DNA of 8,151 bases from NCBI GenBank assembly GCA_027004335.1, contig JALTID010000059.1:5021-13171 (forward strand). Direction: 5' to 3'. The notes beneath the pieces are model-generated. The model had not been told where the DNA came from and made no database searches. It saw only the letters and a program-made list of their open reading frames with translations. The first letter of the stretch is position 1; every line of letters begins with the position of its first letter. The position numbers were made by a program, and so were the translations under genes. Source of the stretch: JALTID01 sp027004335 [NCBI: bacterium]. Its GTDB lineage: Bacteria > JALSQH01. Below, piece after piece: positions 6,024 through 8,151 of the stretch.

Positions 6024-6794
6024 TCAAGGCAATTTTTTCAAAATTCCCCTTATCAATAAATACCCTCTGACAAAAGGGTAGTGGTGCAATTTTCTGTATT
6101 TACTATAGAATTTGATGAGTGCCTTTTCTTTTCTTTTAAATCTCTCAAAATCTCTCCAGCTCTGAGAGGTAGATTTTTCTCCATAGTGGATTATTCTTAG
6201 ATTTATCTTTTCAACTTTCATGTTTTTCCTGTGAGCCATATAAAAAAAATCAAGATCCTCCCCATAGATAAAATAATCCTCTGGCCAGCCACCTATAAGC
6301 TCAAAAGTTCCTCTCTTCATCATCAATGCTGAACCCTGACACCATACCCCGTGCCTGAGACCCGCAAAAGATTTTAAAAACTCTTCCACAAAAGGAAGGG
6401 TAAAACAGTTTTTGTAGAGCTCCTCTTTCTCGTTAAGTAGCAGGGGTACATAGATTTTATGACCTTTTTCAGCATAGATTTTTTCTGCCCATGGCATTGC
6501 AGGTCCAAGGAGCTTAACATCCGGATTTATAAAAAAAAGAACCTTACCTTTTGCACTCTTTACCCCTAAATTATTGGCCTTTGCAAAACCCAGATTTCCC
6601 CCGGACTTCTTTAATTTCACTCTCCCATCATCAATTTTTTCAAGGAACTCCAGAGAAAAATCTGAAGAATCATTATCAACAATCACAACTTCAAAATCAC
6701 CAGAGGTTTTTTCAAAAATGCTTCTCACAGTGGTTTCCAGATATGGACCGGTGTTGTAATTCACAATTATGTAACTGAGAAGAGGCGCAACCAT
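6024..6794 (-). CDS. Family 2 glycosyltransferase, WbbL/rhamnosyltransferase-like
   Basis: The 256-residue GT-A fold enzyme would transfer a sugar from a nucleotide donor to a cell-surface glycan or lipid carrier. Motifs in order: SYIIVNYN (7-14), VDNDSSD (39-45, nucleotide binding), GGNLGFAKANNLG (65-77), FINPD (88-92, the metal-binding DxD equivalent), GSALMMKR (154-161) and FIYGEDLDF (175-183) with the likely catalytic acid, then H203. This pattern is typical of WbbL-like rhamnosyltransferases, though donor and acceptor cannot be assigned. No membrane helix is evident; the basic C-terminal tail (KKLP) may aid membrane association. The ATG at 6794 is the only reasonable start, as an in-frame TAG precedes it, but it has no Shine-Dalgarno. 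It follows the transporter gene by 57 bp, with its own possible promoter in that gap. Confidence 0.9.
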   Translation of the reverse strand: MVAPLLSYIIVNYNTGPYLETTVRSIFEKTSGDFEVVIVDNDSSDFSLEFLEKIDDGRVKLKKSGGNLGFAKANNLGVKSAKGKVLFFINPDVKLLGPAMPWAEKIYAEKGHKIYVPLLLNEKEELYKNCFTLPFVEEFLKSFAGLRHGVWCQGSALMMKRGTFELIGGWPEDYFIYGEDLDFFYMAHRKNMKVEKINLRIIHYGEKSTSQSWRDFERFKRKEKALIKFYSKYRKLHHYPFVRGYLLIRGILKKLP

Positions 6795-6804
6795 AACAGG
6801 TAAG

Positions 6805-6832
6805 ATTTTACAGGCTTTCTATAAAAATTCAA
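6805..6832 (-). promoter_or_regulatory. Candidate promoter of the glycosyltransferase gene
   Basis: Minus-strand TTGAAT (6827-6832) and TAAAAT (6805-6810) are 16 bp apart. The -10 ends only 10 bases before the ATG at 6794, so a transcript from it would be leaderless or nearly so, consistent with the lack of a ribosome binding site. Confidence 0.4.
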
Positions 6833-6851
6833 AGGCACAAAATTTGCCAGA

Positions 6852-8084
6852 TTATGCTCTTCCTTCTCTTTCTTCTTCTTCCAAGAAAACAGCAAAAATA
6901 AAGGACAGTATTGAAAGTGCGATTAAAAGAGAAATAGGAGCTATATACTTACCTGTACTTTTATGTAGAAGCTCCATAATCGGGACTATTGCCACAGCTG
7001 CACCGTTACCAAGGAGTTGAAGATATGCCGTGGAAATCCCGGCATACTCCTGCCCGCACACTTCCGCTGAAAAGATGAGTATAATAGGAAAAGCTGAGAT
7101 CACAAAAAATCCCGTAATAAATGCATTAAGCATATTCATTGATAGACTCCCACACTCTAAAAGACAGATCAAATCAAGCATACCTAACAGTGGAGCAAAA
7201 ATGAGAAAAGGTTTTCTTCTTTTAATTGTATCAGAAATTACGGGAATCACAATTGAACCCAGAATTCCACCAAAAATCAGCATGGAGGATACTTCACCTG
7301 CATCAACCATGGAGATCCCATGTAGTTCATTTAAAATCTTTTCCAGCCATGTGGCAAGGCCATTAAATACACCAATACCTATCATTGCGATAAAACCTAA
7401 CAGTATGAAGTCTCTGATTTTGAATAATTTCTTCATCCCCTCAAAATACAAACTGGAATCTGAAGTAACCACCTCCCTCATTGCAACTGAAGGTTGCGAT
7501 TTTACAAACAAAAAATAGATGAATAATCCAATTAACCCCAATATGGTGTAGAACCAGAGCATTGTTGTATAACCAAAATTTTTAACGATGGCAGGTGTTG
7601 CACCCAGAGCCATAATCATACCTAAAAACAGAGCAAGAGAACCAAGCCCCACAGCAGTTGCTTCCTCATTTTCTGGAAACCATGTCACAGAAAGTTTTGC
7701 AACTCCGTTTAGAATAAAGGGTTGTCCCAGAGCAATTCCAAACTGAGAAGCTAAAAGCATTGCAAAGGAATTTGGAGCGATTAATCTAAGCAGAGGGAAT
7801 ACTCCCACAAAAATTACACCTACCCCTACCCCGAATTTAAATCCTTTTTTATCAATTAAAATACCTGAAGGTAAAGAGAGAAAGAGGTAGATAAAGGGGA
7901 AAATCACCGTCAGGAGGCTTAGATTCATAGCTGAGATATGAAGAGCTTTTTCCATATAAGTATCTATGGCTGCAAAATTCAGCCAGTAAAGTTGTGTCAG
8001 GGCTGCCACATACATGTAAATTATAAGATTGATCCAGCGATAAAAGGGAGGTTTTCTCTCTTCTGTCACTACGGCATCATTCAT
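6852..8084 (-). CDS. Major facilitator superfamily transporter, FLVCR-like
   Basis: The 410-residue protein has about 12 hydrophobic segments in two halves, with a longer loop around residues 195-225. The motif-A equivalent GILIDKKGFK (74-83) sits between helices 2 and 3. The N-terminus FYRWINLIIYMYVAALTQ followed by YWLNFAAI resembles the FLVCR/feline leukaemia virus receptor-type group of MFS carriers; substrates in that group (haem, choline, others) vary too much to predict one here. The start is placed at ATG 8084, 8 bases after AGGAG (8092-8096). The in-frame GTG at 8093 would add three residues but overlaps that ribosome binding site and cannot be served by it. The C-terminus ends in an acidic tail (EEEERE). 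The glycosyltransferase gene follows after 57 bp in the same direction; a functional link is not evident. Confidence 0.9.
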   Translation of the reverse strand: MNDAVVTEERKPPFYRWINLIIYMYVAALTQLYWLNFAAIDTYMEKALHISAMNLSLLTVIFPFIYLFLSLPSGILIDKKGFKFGVGVGVIFVGVFPLLRLIAPNSFAMLLASQFGIALGQPFILNGVAKLSVTWFPENEEATAVGLGSLALFLGMIMALGATPAIVKNFGYTTMLWFYTILGLIGLFIYFLFVKSQPSVAMREVVTSDSSLYFEGMKKLFKIRDFILLGFIAMIGIGVFNGLATWLEKILNELHGISMVDAGEVSSMLIFGGILGSIVIPVISDTIKRRKPFLIFAPLLGMLDLICLLECGSLSMNMLNAFITGFFVISAFPIILIFSAEVCGQEYAGISTAYLQLLGNGAAVAIVPIMELLHKSTGKYIAPISLLIALSILSFIFAVFLEEEEREGRA

Positions 8085-8091
8085 AATTTTC

Positions 8092-8096
8092 ACTCC
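8092..8096 (-). promoter_or_regulatory. Ribosome binding site deciding the transporter start
   Basis: AGGAG on the minus strand is followed by TGAAAATT and then the ATG at 8084. The spacing of 8 is ideal for this ATG, whereas the upstream GTG shares its first base with the site. Confidence 0.7.
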
Positions 8097-8111
8097 TGTT
8101 TTACTTGCTTA

Positions 8112-8140
8112 AAATTAGCACTGTTTTAGAGAAAAGGCAA
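8112..8140 (-). promoter_or_regulatory. Weak candidate promoter of the transporter gene
   Basis: Minus-strand TTGCCT (8135-8140) and TAATTT (8112-8117) are 17 bp apart, with TG one base before the -10 (extended -10). Hexamer matches are modest (3 of 6 each), so the call rests on spacing and position. Confidence 0.3.
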
Positions 8141-8151
8141 AGGTGTTGCTT

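Noticed and set aside
6858-6880. Pyrimidine-rich CTT/TTC run as a simple repeat
   Set aside because: It encodes the acidic C-terminal tail of the transporter on the minus strand and needs no further explanation.
7030-7518. 162-codon open frame on the plus strand
   Set aside because: It lies antisense to the transporter gene; the frame is open as a by-product of hydrophobic codons on the other strand.

Overview
The window is AT-rich bacterial DNA (roughly 40% G+C by eye) with good Shine-Dalgarno sites, a lipoprotein signal peptide and tRNA genes that encode their own CCA ends. These fit a bacterium, probably one with an outer membrane. I cannot name the lineage: nothing here is a taxonomic marker, and several proteins (GH1 lipoprotein, FLVCR-like transporter, FadD15-type ligase) look like those of poorly cultured environmental phyla.

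Layout. Bases 1-949 (+) hold the 3' part of a membrane redox protein: an FMN-binding domain with a covalent flavinylation motif, followed by a five-helix NosR/NapH-like region with two CxxxCP motifs. It meets, tail to tail with a 31-bp overlap, a minus-strand operon covering 4794-919. In transcription order the operon encodes a long-chain acyl-CoA synthetase, a macro-domain protein and a GH1 beta-glycosidase lipoprotein. The spacers are 15 and 12 bp, each with a strong ribosome binding site, and a plausible extended -10 promoter lies at 4840-4850.

Bases 4950-5496 are a worn, internally deleted IS256-family insertion sequence. Both terminal inverted repeats are recognisable, and they flank the N-terminal and C-terminal ends of a transposase whose middle is gone. 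Its right end abuts a decayed minus-strand reading frame (about 5794-5472) that carries an in-frame TGA and runs into the inverted repeat for its final stop. Next to it is a minus-strand tandem of tRNA-Gln(CTG) and tRNA-Glu(CTC) under a recognisable promoter (5973-6000).

Bases 6024-8084 (minus) hold a WbbL/rhamnosyltransferase-like family 2 glycosyltransferase and, upstream of it, a major facilitator transporter of the FLVCR-like type. The transporter's start is best placed at an internal ATG (8084), not the upstream GTG (8093), because the GTG overlaps the ribosome binding site.

The genes do not form one obvious pathway. The operon joins fatty-acid activation, ADP-ribose metabolism and an exported glycosidase, an unusual combination. 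The tRNA/IS segment looks like a small site of insertion and gene decay. I found no CRISPR array, no riboswitch and no defence system.
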